Assembly: GCF_017894385.1 (NCBI RefSeq)
Contig: NZ_CP059560.1
Location: forward strand, 1,674,001 to 1,738,000
Direction: 5' to 3'
DNA: 64,000 nucleotides
Origin: Aromatoleum petrolei
GTDB lineage: Bacteria; Pseudomonadota; Gammaproteobacteria; Burkholderiales; Rhodocyclaceae
Part shown: positions 8,819 to 18,147 of the stretch, in pieces
Numbering within the stretch: the stretch's first letter is position 1
How the letters are laid out: the number at the start of each line of letters is the position of its first letter
The notes under the pieces: generated by a model
What the model saw: only the letters and a program-made list of their open reading frames with translations
Told to the model about the DNA's origin: nothing
Database searches by the model: none
Translations under genes and position numbers: made by a program

Positions 8819-9657
8819 GCGATGTCGACCTCACGAATATCTTCCGTCTCGTCCGCAGGAAACCAACGGGTACGCGCTGGTAAGCGGATGTCGGCCGGAA
8901 TGCCATGCGGCATCCGCCTGGCGAGTGCACGCTCGTGCCGCAACAGGCGATCCTTGACCTGATAGAGCCGCCCCCGGCCCGGCTGCTGCTGGCCAAAGCG
9001 CTCGCCCGCGGCGACGCGATCGAGAAATTCCGCGAAGACATCGGTGCTGTGGGCGACCGCGCGCCAGAACAGCATGAGTTCGTCGTCACCGGGCCTGACT
9101 TCGGGGCTGGAGTGGGCGATGAGGCCCCCGGTGTCGATGCCGGGATCGATGTAATGGATGGTGCAGCCCACCTGTTCGGGCTCGCCGTTGTACAGTGCCC
9201 AGAACGTACAGTCGGCGCCACGATATTGCGGCGAAAGACCGCCATGCAGGTTGACGAGTCGCGGACGGCCCGCCTCGAGCAACGCTCCCTTGATCAGCGA
9301 GGTACCGAAAACGGCTATGAGATCGGGCGACAGCGCCGTGACGAGATCGGCCACGCCGGGATGATTCACGGTCGGGAAGGTGCGAACGAGGTCAGCGCGA
9401 TCGAGTGTGGCTGGCGCATCGCCAAAGAAGAACTGCGACTCACGGTCGCCCGTGTAGCGCCTCCGGTCGCGCAGCCAGCGCCAGGCTTTGCTGGTCAACG
9501 TCTTCGGGCGCAGCACCCGCAGGATCTTCTCGCGGCTCCACTCCCCTCCGCTCTCCTGAACGATCGCGAGGACCTCGGCGCGCCGGCACAGGGCATTCGC
9601 GAAATACCGATGGCGCGGCGCTCCGCCGCACAGGATCAGCAGTCGCAGCCGGCTCAT
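8800..9657 (-). CDS. Formyltransferase-family protein (probable sugar N-formyltransferase)
   Basis: The 285-residue protein carries the formyltransferase catalytic block: NLHGGLSPQYRGAD contains the Asn and His of the Asn-His-Asp triad and the following Arg-Gly, and the Asp is in YIDPGIDTGGLI. This is the 10-formyltetrahydrofolate-dependent fold shared by methionyl-tRNA and sugar formyltransferases. Because it sits in a polysaccharide operon and lacks the full C-terminal tRNA-binding domain, formylation of an amino sugar is the likely role. The start MSRLRLLILCGG is fixed by a four-base ATGA overlap with the preceding gene. Confidence 0.8.
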   Translation of the reverse strand: MSRLRLLILCGGAPRHRYFANALCRRAEVLAIVQESGGEWSREKILRVLRPKTLTSKAWRWLRDRRRYTGDRESQFFFGDAPATLDRADLVRTFPTVNHPGVADLVTALSPDLIAVFGTSLIKGALLEAGRPRLVNLHGGLSPQYRGADCTFWALYNGEPEQVGCTIHYIDPGIDTGGLIAHSSPEVRPGDDELMLFWRAVAHSTDVFAEFLDRVAAGERFGQQQPGRGRLYQVKDRLLRHERALARRMPHGIPADIRLPARTRWFPADETEDIREVDIACAISR

Positions 9658-10868
9658 GCGGGAACCTCGCACTCGCGGCGCGCCGCAAGCGGCGGAAGCG
9701 CGCGGCCAGTCTCGTCCATCATCAGCGCATCGGCAAAGAACTTGGTCGCCCAGTTCGGAAACTCGAACCGCGAATAGTCCCCCCAGATCGGCGCCGAGCC
9801 CGGGATTGCGCCACGCACGATGTCGTCGTCGGCGAGGCGCTGCGTCCTCTTCACGTAGCCGATGGCCCGGCGGGCGCCTGCGGTGAACTCGCCCAAACCG
9901 GTCATCTGGCCCAGACGCAGCCAATTCAATGCCATCTGCGCCACGCCGGTCACGCAGGCGTAGGAGCAGGTCGTGACCCAGCCGTCGCCATAGCGTCCGG
10001 CAAGCCAGCCGTCGTCGCGCAGCACGCCCATCATTCCGCGCGCTGCGCGCTCCGCGGCCAGCAGGTAGTGCTCATCGTCGAGCAATGCACCGCATTCGAG
10101 GAATCCCCGGATCGCGTAGGCGATTGTGTGCGTGAACGGATCCTGACCCGCAGTGAAGGCATTCGTCCGGAACCAGCCGCTTTCGGTCTGCTGGGTCAGC
10201 GCCCAGTCGAGATTGCGCCGCGCGCCATCGACGAGGCGCGGCTCACCCGACAGCAGGCCGGTCGCGGCAAGCGCCCAGGTCGCCCGCGTGTTGTAGACGT
10301 GCGGCACACCGTTATGCTCCGAGCGCCGGAAACAACCGTCCGCGTCCTGCTGGCGAATGAGCCACCAGCCCGCACGCACCGCCGCGTCGAGACACTCCGC
10401 GCGCTGCAGGCTCACCGCCCCGGCGATCATGCCGTGCATGATCTGGCCGGTATTGAAGATCACCGGTTGGCTACCGGGCTCGCCGAAATGCCCGGGGAAG
10501 GCACCATCCTCATGCTGCAGCGACATCTCCCAGTCGATCATGCGCCGCGCCCGCTCCACGAGTTCGGGCTGTTCGAGGAGTTCGGCGGCAGCGATGAAGG
10601 TTTCGATGATGTAGCCGGTGGTCTCGGGGTAGCCGGGCAACCAGCCGTCCTCGAAGCTCCACCCGGCCGAAACGCCTCCCGCGTCGGACTCGCACATGCG
10701 CACATCCTGCGCGCGGCATAACCAGTCGATGGCCGCCTGCAGGTGCGTGCGGTGCTCGCGCTCTGGCTGACGTGCGGCGCCGCCAAGGTCGTTGAGGATC
10801 AGGCGTGCGTGGCGCGGCGACCACGGCTTGTAGCGCAGGGGCAGACGCAGGACCGCGAGCGCATTCAT
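9654..10868 (-). CDS. Alpha/alpha-toroid (terpene cyclase/prenyltransferase-fold or VpsJ-like) polysaccharide protein
   Basis: The 404-residue protein consists of repeated helical hairpins with Gly-Trp and Asp-Gly turns (SFEDGWLPGYPETTGYIIET, HEDGAFPG, QDADGCFRR, GDGWVTTCSY). These resemble the alpha/alpha toroid of terpene cyclases and of some polysaccharide-modifying enzymes such as VpsJ-like proteins. There is no signal peptide, so it appears cytoplasmic. Start and stop both overlap neighbours by ATGA, tying it to the CapK-like ligase before it and the formyltransferase after it. A role as an epimerase or lyase on a lipid-linked glycan is one option; the reaction is unknown. Confidence 0.68.
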   Translation of the reverse strand: MNALAVLRLPLRYKPWSPRHARLILNDLGGAARQPEREHRTHLQAAIDWLCRAQDVRMCESDAGGVSAGWSFEDGWLPGYPETTGYIIETFIAAAELLEQPELVERARRMIDWEMSLQHEDGAFPGHFGEPGSQPVIFNTGQIMHGMIAGAVSLQRAECLDAAVRAGWWLIRQQDADGCFRRSEHNGVPHVYNTRATWALAATGLLSGEPRLVDGARRNLDWALTQQTESGWFRTNAFTAGQDPFTHTIAYAIRGFLECGALLDDEHYLLAAERAARGMMGVLRDDGWLAGRYGDGWVTTCSYACVTGVAQMALNWLRLGQMTGLGEFTAGARRAIGYVKRTQRLADDDIVRGAIPGSAPIWGDYSRFEFPNWATKFFADALMMDETGRALPPLAARRECEVPA

Positions 10869-12256
10869 GCTGTGACCCCTGTCGCCGATTGGAGGCGGGG
10901 CGCCAATTCGACATGACTGACCACATACCGATGTTTGCCGGATGCCTCGGGGGGGATCTCGTCGAGCAGCCGGCATTCCACGCGCGAGTCGGCCCCCAGG
11001 CGTGCCCTCAGCCCCATCGCAATGCGCGCCTCGCATTCCGGCGACCAGGCGCGATCCGGGACCACCTGGACTTCGATCACATCCGGAGCATGCTGGATAC
11101 ACTTGAACTGCTTGATGCCGTCGACCGCACGCAGCACATAGATCACCGCCAGCGCGTGCATGACCGTGCCGTCCGAGCGCACAACGAAGTCCGTCTGACG
11201 CCCCTCCACCTGATCGATGACGTGCAGACCGCGCCCGGCTCGGCAGGCCTCTGCCGACAGTCGCAGCATGTCGCCGGTCCGGTAGCGGATGAAGGGCTGC
11301 GCCTCCGAACACAGGCCCGTCATGACCGCCTCGCCCGTTTCGCCCATGGCGACGGGTTGCCCTTGGGGGTCCAGCACTTCCAGCACAATGCTCTCGCTGA
11401 TCAGCAGCATCTGCCCTTCCGGCGTCTCATGCGCGGTGAATCCAATGTCGCGGCTGCCGAATTCGTTGGCGACCGGCACTCCGAATATCGACCCGATCAG
11501 CGCCCGCTGGTGCTCGAACAGCGGCTCGCCGGTGGTGCACACGACCTTCAGCGACGGCAGACGCATCGTCACCCCGCGATCCTGGGCGTGGGCCGCCAGC
11601 AGGGCGATCGAGCTCGCGTAGCCATACACGCACGCAGGCCGGTAGGCCCGGATGGCCTCGAGATAGCCATCCATCGCTGCTTCGGACATATTGAACGCAT
11701 TCAGCACGAGCTGATTTAGCAGCCGATCACGGACGACTTTGACTACATCGGTCTTGTTCAACTCGACCGGAGCCCCCCACAGATAGACCTCGCGCTCGCC
11801 GACTTCCACCCCCCACCAACGCCGCGCGCGCATGCGCCCCGCGGCGTCCGACGCCTGACGTGCGCGGCCGAAGTAAAAGGACAGCGGCACGCCGCTGGAG
11901 CCACCGGTGTTGTAGGCGAATACACCCCCGGGCGCGTCACGCCAGACGATCTCGTCGCGATTGGCGCGGGCGTCCGCCTTGTCCATCGTCGGCAGCTTGC
12001 GCAAATCGGCAAGCGTGAACTCGCGGCCATGATGGTCGAACCCGGCCTCGTCGATCCGCCGGGCGAACCACGGGCTGTGCGCGCGTGCCGCGCACAACAA
12101 TGCGGAGAGTTTGCGGGCCTGCAGCGATTCGACCTCGTCGCGAGACAACCACTGGCTCTGTTCGAGCTCGTCGAGATACGTAAAGGTGGGGCGCCCCATC
12201 AAGCGCTCGTGGAGCGGAAACAACGCATCACTGACCAGTCGGGCGGGCAGGCTCAT
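10865..12256 (-). CDS. CapK / phenylacetate-CoA-ligase-like adenylate-forming enzyme
   Basis: The 463-residue protein belongs to the adenylate-forming family. The glycine-rich nucleotide loop is YNTGGSSGVPLSFYFGR, and the central part (VVCTTGEPLFEHQR, ANEFGSRDIGFTAHE, IRYRTGDMLRL) matches CapK-type proteins of capsule and exopolysaccharide loci. The Gly-Asp of the YRTGD motif contacts ribose in this superfamily. It probably activates a carboxylic acid as acyl-adenylate for decoration of the glycan; its substrate is not known. The start MSLPARLV is chosen for a CTGGAG ribosome binding site. An upstream in-frame ATG would intrude into the preceding glycosyltransferase gene. Confidence 0.85.
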   Translation of the reverse strand: MSLPARLVSDALFPLHERLMGRPTFTYLDELEQSQWLSRDEVESLQARKLSALLCAARAHSPWFARRIDEAGFDHHGREFTLADLRKLPTMDKADARANRDEIVWRDAPGGVFAYNTGGSSGVPLSFYFGRARQASDAAGRMRARRWWGVEVGEREVYLWGAPVELNKTDVVKVVRDRLLNQLVLNAFNMSEAAMDGYLEAIRAYRPACVYGYASSIALLAAHAQDRGVTMRLPSLKVVCTTGEPLFEHQRALIGSIFGVPVANEFGSRDIGFTAHETPEGQMLLISESIVLEVLDPQGQPVAMGETGEAVMTGLCSEAQPFIRYRTGDMLRLSAEACRAGRGLHVIDQVEGRQTDFVVRSDGTVMHALAVIYVLRAVDGIKQFKCIQHAPDVIEVQVVPDRAWSPECEARIAMGLRARLGADSRVECRLLDEIPPEASGKHRYVVSHVELAPRLQSATGVTA

Positions 12257-12269
12257 CGATATCTCCAGG

Positions 12270-13379
12270 TCACCGCGTCGCCATCGGGGCCACACCATTC
12301 TGCACGGCGGCCGTGTAGCCGGCGAACAGGGTGTCACGCACAGCCGCCCAGGTATAGCGCCGCACCTCGCGCAACCCGCACTCGACCAATTGCTGGCGAA
12401 GCTCCGGCGATCGCAGCAGACGCGTCACGGCGGACGCCATTGCCGCCGCATCATCGCACGGCACCAGCAGCCCACTGCGGCCGTCTTCGACGATATACGG
12501 CACGCCTCCGACCGAGGTGCTCACGACGGGCACACCGCTCGCAAACGCTTCCAGTATGGAATTCGGCGTGTTGTCGACACGTGACGGATTGAGCATCACA
12601 TCGGCGTCACGATAGAGCCTGGCCATTTCGTCGCGATCGAGCCGACCGGTGAAACGCACATGATCTCCCAAGCCCAGCTGCGCAGCCAGACGCTCGAGCT
12701 CACCAGCCTGCGGGCCCGAGCCGGCCACGGAAAGCCGCGCCCGTGGGTAATCCGCAAGAATTCGCGCAAACGCCTGTAAGGCCACTGGAATTCCATAGAT
12801 CGGTTCCAAGTTGCGCGCGACCACAATATGTGGGGCATCCGCTCCAGCTTGCTGTGACGATCCAGGCCTGAAGCGCGCAAGATCGACGACGTTGGGCACG
12901 ATATAGGTCTCGACCCCGTAACGCGAGAAAACCTCGTGCAGAAAGCCCGACGGCACCAGTACACCACCGGCCCGCAGGAGCGTCGGCCTGACCCAACGAG
13001 CCGAGCGCGAGAGAAAATCGCCCGCCTCGCCGCCACGGTAGTTCACGACCACCGGCACGCCGCGCAATACGGCAACCCACACCGCGGGCGCTGCAAAAAG
13101 GTGCCACGACCAGCCCGAATTGGCCATCACATGCATCAGATCAGCCCGCCCTGCGGCCGCCCACAGTCGCGCCAGGTACGGAACCAGCCGAAATCCCGCG
13201 CGCAGGCCCTTCACGCTGCAAACCCAGGCCGGCCTATAAGGTGCATTCACCTGTACGAGCTCCACATCAACGCCTTCGGCACGCAAAAGCTCCCCGAGTT
13301 GGCGCGTCTGATTGCCCATACCACCCGCGGGCGGCGGCAGCGGGCCGACCAGTGCGATGCGCTTGCCCGCCCAGGTCAT
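12270..13379 (-). CDS. Glycosyltransferase family 4
   Basis: The 369-residue GT-B enzyme has the N-terminal glycine-rich loop LVGPLPPPAGGMGNQTRQL, the mid-domain IVVARNLEPIYG and the E-x7-E donor motif in NSILEAFASGVPVV. The N-terminal motif with Pro-Pro-Gly-Gly-x-Gly is common in exopolysaccharide glycosyltransferases that act on lipid-linked intermediates at the inner membrane. It lies between exosortase A and the CapK-like ligase with gaps of 1 and 13 bases. The donor sugar is unknown. Confidence 0.9.
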   Translation of the reverse strand: MTWAGKRIALVGPLPPPAGGMGNQTRQLGELLRAEGVDVELVQVNAPYRPAWVCSVKGLRAGFRLVPYLARLWAAAGRADLMHVMANSGWSWHLFAAPAVWVAVLRGVPVVVNYRGGEAGDFLSRSARWVRPTLLRAGGVLVPSGFLHEVFSRYGVETYIVPNVVDLARFRPGSSQQAGADAPHIVVARNLEPIYGIPVALQAFARILADYPRARLSVAGSGPQAGELERLAAQLGLGDHVRFTGRLDRDEMARLYRDADVMLNPSRVDNTPNSILEAFASGVPVVSTSVGGVPYIVEDGRSGLLVPCDDAAAMASAVTRLLRSPELRQQLVECGLREVRRYTWAAVRDTLFAGYTAAVQNGVAPMATR

Positions 13380-13380
13380 G

Positions 13381-14979
13381 CTAGCGCTCCCGTGCCCGCG
13401 CCAGGGCCGCGGACAATTCGCCGCCCCGCACGCGCAGGAAGTCCGCGAGCACGGCCTCCGCCGCGCCGCGCGCCCCTTCGCGCACCGGGGTGTACACCAT
13501 CACGGCGACGGAATCGTCCCCGCGGCCGCGCAACTGCGCGAGCGTCTGGTAGACCTTGGCCACGTAGTCACTTGCGGTCCAGCGACCGTCGATCCAGTAC
13601 CAATGCCACACCAGCAGGCGTCCCGACGCGGCATCGGCGATCTCCGTGCTCAGCACCGACGCGGCCTCGGCACCGATCTTCGTCGAATGCGCCCCTTCGG
13701 CCGTCATGGTCCACTGGCGGTCCTTGTGCTTGAGCACGCGATTCTCGGAATTCACCAGTTCCTGGCCGGGCCCCTGCCCCCGGTAATACGCGAGATAGAG
13801 GCCCACCGGCGGCCCGCCGTTCGACCAGACCTCGCGCAGTTCGCGATTCATGCCGAAGAAATGCGGCTTCCAGTCCGGCAGGCGCGTGTCAGCAACCCGT
13901 TCCCACCCTCCACCGGCATTCAGCCCGGCGAGCGTGACCGAGCCCCGCCGGCCCTGTGCATCGAGCCCAGCCAGCACCGGCTGCCACATCAACACGATGA
14001 GGATCGCCGCAACGCCGGCGGCAGCGAAGGCCCCGGGCGTGCCCGGGTGCGTCGGCACACGGGAGACGGCCGCATCTCCTGCCGGAGCGCCGGGGAGCTC
14101 ATCTTCGCGCCAGCGCGCGCCCACCCAGAACAGCGCCATCATCACCAGCCCGAAGAACACCCAGCCGTAGATGAGGTGATCGACTCCCGCCGCGATCTTG
14201 TTGTCACTTACGTGCGCGAGAAAAACGATGCCGTAGGCGCGCAGCCAGTTCGCGAACACCGGCAGCACCACCGAGAATGCGACGAAGACGGTCCTCCGCA
14301 AGGGCGACCGGTACGTCAGATACGCGTAAAGGCTGCCGACGACAACGGACGCGATCAGGTAACGCACTCCGCTGCAACCTTCCACGACCTCCCAATGTCC
14401 CGACGGAATCACCAGGCTGCGCCCCTCCGCGTAGACGGGCACGCCCGAACCGCGCAGCCCCCAGATGATGAAATCGGTGGTCCGATCCATCATCGCCGGG
14501 AACAGGAACTCACCGAAGGGCACGAGGAAGAACAGGAAACCCAGCGGGAAGGCCAATGCGCGCGCGACACGCGTTCCCATGACGGCCCACACCAGCGCGA
14601 CGACCATGCCGACAAAGGCGAATTGCGACACACTCGCGACGCTCGCGAGTTCGCCGAGCAGCCAGGCGAAACCGGCCACCGCCGCGGCCGCCATCCCGAC
14701 CAGCGAAGGGGCCATCTGCAGCTCGCGCAGTCGTGCGCGTTCGCGCCAGATCAGCCAGCACGTGATCGGTGCGACGAGATAGCCGTGAGCGAAGGTGTCG
14801 GAGCGCCCCCAGATCTCGACCATCGCCCCGACCGTGCCGCGGTAGGTCACGACGAGCGCGACGAGCCCCACCGCCAGCACAGCGAGACGAATCATCGTGG
14901 CGCGCGGGACACCCGCGGTCGGCAGCGCAGCCGCAACACCGTCGGCCTGCCGCCTCACTTCGTCCTCGGGGGCGCTCAT
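13381..14979 (-). CDS. xrtA: Exosortase A with C-terminal EpsI domain
   Basis: The 532-residue protein is an integral-membrane transpeptidase-like sorting enzyme. The catalytic triad is visible: Cys202 in EVVEGCSGVRYL, Arg247 in FANWLRAYG and His268 in GVDHLIYGW. Exosortases recognise the C-terminal PEP-CTERM signal of exported proteins and cleave near the membrane. The part after about residue 300 is soluble and corresponds to the EpsI domain often fused to or encoded next to exosortase A. The start is set by an ATGA overlap with the glycosyltransferase gene upstream. The surrounding genes are the standard XrtA partners. No PEP-CTERM substrate is seen in this window. Confidence 0.96.
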   Translation of the reverse strand: MSAPEDEVRRQADGVAAALPTAGVPRATMIRLAVLAVGLVALVVTYRGTVGAMVEIWGRSDTFAHGYLVAPITCWLIWRERARLRELQMAPSLVGMAAAAVAGFAWLLGELASVASVSQFAFVGMVVALVWAVMGTRVARALAFPLGFLFFLVPFGEFLFPAMMDRTTDFIIWGLRGSGVPVYAEGRSLVIPSGHWEVVEGCSGVRYLIASVVVGSLYAYLTYRSPLRRTVFVAFSVVLPVFANWLRAYGIVFLAHVSDNKIAAGVDHLIYGWVFFGLVMMALFWVGARWREDELPGAPAGDAAVSRVPTHPGTPGAFAAAGVAAILIVLMWQPVLAGLDAQGRRGSVTLAGLNAGGGWERVADTRLPDWKPHFFGMNRELREVWSNGGPPVGLYLAYYRGQGPGQELVNSENRVLKHKDRQWTMTAEGAHSTKIGAEAASVLSTEIADAASGRLLVWHWYWIDGRWTASDYVAKVYQTLAQLRGRGDDSVAVMVYTPVREGARGAAEAVLADFLRVRGGELSAALARARER

Positions 14980-16175
14980 GCGGCCCCCGCCAATCGCGCA
15001 TAGGGCGCACGATACGCCCCGACGCTGTTGCGCCAGTTGCGCTCGGACTCGACGAAGCGCCTTCCCGCGGCCCGATAGTCGCCCCACAGCCCCCGCTTGC
15101 TCAGCATGTCCACGACCACTTCGGCGAGGGCCTGCGCACTGCCTGCGCGGAACAGCCGGCCGGTCACGCCGTCACGCACGAGCTCCTTGTGACCGCCGAC
15201 ATCGGAGGCGACGAAGACGCGCCCCTGCGCCATGGCCTCGAGCGGCTTGAGCGGCGTGACCAGTTCGGTCAGGCGCATCGAGTGACGCGGGTAGGCGAGC
15301 AGGTCGATGAGGTCGTAGTAGCGACTCACCTCGCCATGGGGCACGCGACCGGCGAAGATGACGCGGTCGGCGATCCCCAGCCTTTCGGCCTGGGCCTTGA
15401 GGCTGGCCTCCTGCGGTCCGCCGCCGACCAGCAGCACGCGCAGCTCGGGCAGGCGCTGCAGCAGGGCCGGCACCGCGTCGAGCAGCAGGTCCAGCCCTTC
15501 GTAGGCGTAGAACGAGCCCACGAAGCCGACGACCGTCTTGCCCTCCAGCCCGAGACGCAATTTCAGTGCGGCATCGGGCTCGCCCGAGAGCTGGAAGGAC
15601 TCGATATCGACCGCATTGGGAATCACGGTGACGCGCTCGGGCGCGATACCGCGTCCGACGATGTCGTTGCGCAATCCCTCGCAGATCGTGAACACGTGAT
15701 CGACGCGCCTCATTGCCCAGGTTTCCAGCGCATGAGTCATGCGGTAGCGCAGCCCCCGCTCGCGGGCGGTCCCGTGGTCGACCGCGGCATCCTCCCAGAA
15801 TGCGCGGATCTCATAGACGACGGGGATGCCCAGCCGGCGGCCGGCGCTCAGGGCCGGCAGCACGTTCAGCACCGGCGAGTGCGCGTGGATCAGGTCCGGC
15901 CGCACCTGCGCCGCCACCTCGACGATCCGCCCCCGCAACGCACGCATCAGGGCCGTCTCGCGCAGCACCGGAGTCGCCCCGGAGACGGGCGGCGTGCGGA
16001 AGAAGCGCAGGCCGTCGACGTCTTGTTCCAGCGCCGCCGTCACGCCCTGCTTCGGCGAAGTCAGGTGGAAGGTCTCCCAGCCCAACGCACGCTGCTCGCG
16101 CAGGATGGCCGCGGAGCGGAAGGTGTAACCGCTGTGCAGCGGGATCGAATGATCGAAGACGTGCAGGATTTTCAT
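14976..16175 (-). CDS. Exosortase A-associated glycosyltransferase (TIGR04063-like)
   Basis: The 399-residue GT-B family 4 enzyme begins MKILHVFDHSIPLHSGYTFR, an opening typical of the glycosyltransferases that travel with exosortase A. It has the VGFVGSFYAYEGLDLLLDA donor-side strand and the acidic donor motif region near LKPLEAMAQGRVFVASD. It probably adds one sugar of the repeat unit on the cytoplasmic face. It lies between the amidotransferase and exosortase A, overlapping the latter by four bases. Confidence 0.92.
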   Translation of the reverse strand: MKILHVFDHSIPLHSGYTFRSAAILREQRALGWETFHLTSPKQGVTAALEQDVDGLRFFRTPPVSGATPVLRETALMRALRGRIVEVAAQVRPDLIHAHSPVLNVLPALSAGRRLGIPVVYEIRAFWEDAAVDHGTARERGLRYRMTHALETWAMRRVDHVFTICEGLRNDIVGRGIAPERVTVIPNAVDIESFQLSGEPDAALKLRLGLEGKTVVGFVGSFYAYEGLDLLLDAVPALLQRLPELRVLLVGGGPQEASLKAQAERLGIADRVIFAGRVPHGEVSRYYDLIDLLAYPRHSMRLTELVTPLKPLEAMAQGRVFVASDVGGHKELVRDGVTGRLFRAGSAQALAEVVVDMLSKRGLWGDYRAAGRRFVESERNWRNSVGAYRAPYARLAGAA

Positions 16176-16202
16176 CGCTCAGGTCGCCACCAAGGTCGCC
16201 AC

Positions 16203-18131
16203 TCAGACCGCCACTCTCGGCGCCTCGCCCTGCCCCGCGAGGGCACCGCTGTGGCGAACGAAGGACTCGAACATCAACAGGGTCCACAACGGCGCGCTGT
16301 AATCGCGTACGCCCGACTGATGGGCATCGACCAGGTGGCGCAAGGTGTCGGCGTTGAAGAGTCCCGTGGATGCGAGCGTGCCGCCCAGCATCGCGTCCCT
16401 CACCCGCGCCTTCAGCGGCCCGCGGAACCAGCGCGCGAGCGGCACGGCAAAACCCATCTTCGGCCGGTACAGGACCTCGTGGGGCAGCAGCGGCTCCATC
16501 GCCTTCTTGAACAGGTACTTGCCTTCATTGCCCTTCACCTTGAGGCCGGACGGCAGCGTCGCAAGCCATTCGACCAGCGGGTGATCCATCAGCGGCTCGC
16601 GCACCTCCAGCGAATGCGCCATGCTCGCGCGATCGACCTTGGTATTGATGTCGCCGACGAGGTAGGTCTTCAGGTCGAGGTACTGAACGAGCGCCAGCGG
16701 ATCGTCCGTACCCGCGTTCGCCGCGTGGCGGCGGAACACGTCGAGCGCGTTGTAGCCGCCGAGCTGCGCCTTGAAGGCGTTGGAGTAGAGCTGGCGGCGC
16801 AGGTCGTCGCGCAGGATCGACACCGAATGGAAATAGGCCTGCACCGAATCGCGCGCCAGCGCCTGGAGGGTCGTCTTCGCGCGCAGCACGCGCGGCGCCC
16901 AGTCCGCCTTCGGATACAGCCGCCCGAGCATGCCGAACATCGGCCGGCGCACGCCCAGCGGCAGGCTCGCGCGCAGCTTTTCCTCCATCATGTGCAGGCG
17001 GTAGCGGCGATAACCGCCGAAGCTCTCGTCGCCGCCGTCGCCCGAGAGCGCCACGGTGACCTTCCTGCGCGCGAGCTGACATACGCGCCACGTGGGGATC
17101 GCGGAGCTGTCGGCATAGGGCTCGTCGTACAGGACGGCGAGCTTGTCGATCAGGTCGAAATCGTCGGACTGCACCGTTTCGACGTAGTGGTTCGTGCGAT
17201 AGCGGGCAGCGACCTGCTGCGCGAAGGCGGCCTCGTCGAAGGCCGGGTCGTCGAAGGCGATCGAGCACGTATTGACCGGCTCATTGGACAACCCCGCCAT
17301 CGTCGCCACCACGGCGCTCGAATCCACGCCGCCGGAGAGGAAGGCGCCGAGCGGGACTTCCGCAATCAGGCGCAGGCGCACAGACTCGCGCAGGCGGTCG
17401 GTCAGCTCGGCGGCCGCGTCGGCCAGCCCGATCGGGTTGTCGAGCGTGAATCGCACGTCCCAGTAGCTTTTCGGCGCCGGCACCGGCTCGCCGCGGCGGA
17501 TCGTGAGTGTCTCGGCGGGCCCGAGCTTGCGCGCGCCGACGAAGATCGTACGCGGCTCCGCGACGTAGCCGAGCGCGAAGTACTCCTCGACCGCGCACGG
17601 GTCGATGCGCCGGTCCAGGGCCGGATGCTGCATAAGCACCTTCAGTTCCGATCCGAACGCCAGCGTTCCATCCGGCATCAACGCGTAGTGCAGCGGCTTC
17701 ACGCCCAGACGGTCACGCGCGAGGAACAGCGTCTCGCGCGTGCGATCCCACAGTCCGAACGCAAACATCCCGCGGAAGCGGAGCACGCACTCCTCGCCCC
17801 ACTCCTCCCACGCATGCACGATCACCTCGGTGTCGCTGCGCGTGTGGAAACGGTGGCCGCAGCGCTCCAGTTCGGGCACCAGCTCCTGGTAGTTGTAGAT
17901 CTCGCCGTTGAACACGACGGCGACCGAACCGTCCTCGTTGAAGAGCGGTTGCTGACCGGAGGAGAGGTCGATGATCGACAGGCGCCGATGGGCCAGTGCA
18001 AGGCCCGGCTCGAAATGCAGCCCGCCTTCGTCCGGCCCGCGGTGAAACTGGACGTCGTTCATGCGCAGCACGAGATCGCGCGGAAATTCCCGCTTGTCGC
18101 GCGTGTGGAACAGTCCGGCGATTCCGCACAT
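16203..18131 (-). CDS. Asparagine-synthase-type amidotransferase, exosortase A system
   Basis: The 642-residue protein has both functional halves of asparagine synthase B. The glutaminase nucleophile is Cys2 (MCGIAGLFHTR), with glutamine-site motifs HRGPDEGG, ALAHRRLSIIDLS and VVFNGEIYNYQEL. The synthetase half has the pyrophosphatase loop FLSGGVDSSAVVAT and LSGDGGDESFGGYRRY. The family typical of XrtA loci is thought to amidate a glycan or peptide component rather than make free asparagine. The start at MCGIAG is required to expose Cys2 and has a GGGAG site. It contrasts with the plus-strand paralogue, whose glutaminase half is degenerate. Confidence 0.93.
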   Translation of the reverse strand: MCGIAGLFHTRDKREFPRDLVLRMNDVQFHRGPDEGGLHFEPGLALAHRRLSIIDLSSGQQPLFNEDGSVAVVFNGEIYNYQELVPELERCGHRFHTRSDTEVIVHAWEEWGEECVLRFRGMFAFGLWDRTRETLFLARDRLGVKPLHYALMPDGTLAFGSELKVLMQHPALDRRIDPCAVEEYFALGYVAEPRTIFVGARKLGPAETLTIRRGEPVPAPKSYWDVRFTLDNPIGLADAAAELTDRLRESVRLRLIAEVPLGAFLSGGVDSSAVVATMAGLSNEPVNTCSIAFDDPAFDEAAFAQQVAARYRTNHYVETVQSDDFDLIDKLAVLYDEPYADSSAIPTWRVCQLARRKVTVALSGDGGDESFGGYRRYRLHMMEEKLRASLPLGVRRPMFGMLGRLYPKADWAPRVLRAKTTLQALARDSVQAYFHSVSILRDDLRRQLYSNAFKAQLGGYNALDVFRRHAANAGTDDPLALVQYLDLKTYLVGDINTKVDRASMAHSLEVREPLMDHPLVEWLATLPSGLKVKGNEGKYLFKKAMEPLLPHEVLYRPKMGFAVPLARWFRGPLKARVRDAMLGGTLASTGLFNADTLRHLVDAHQSGVRDYSAPLWTLLMFESFVRHSGALAGQGEAPRVAV

Positions 18132-18147
18132 CCACGTTTCTCCCGCT

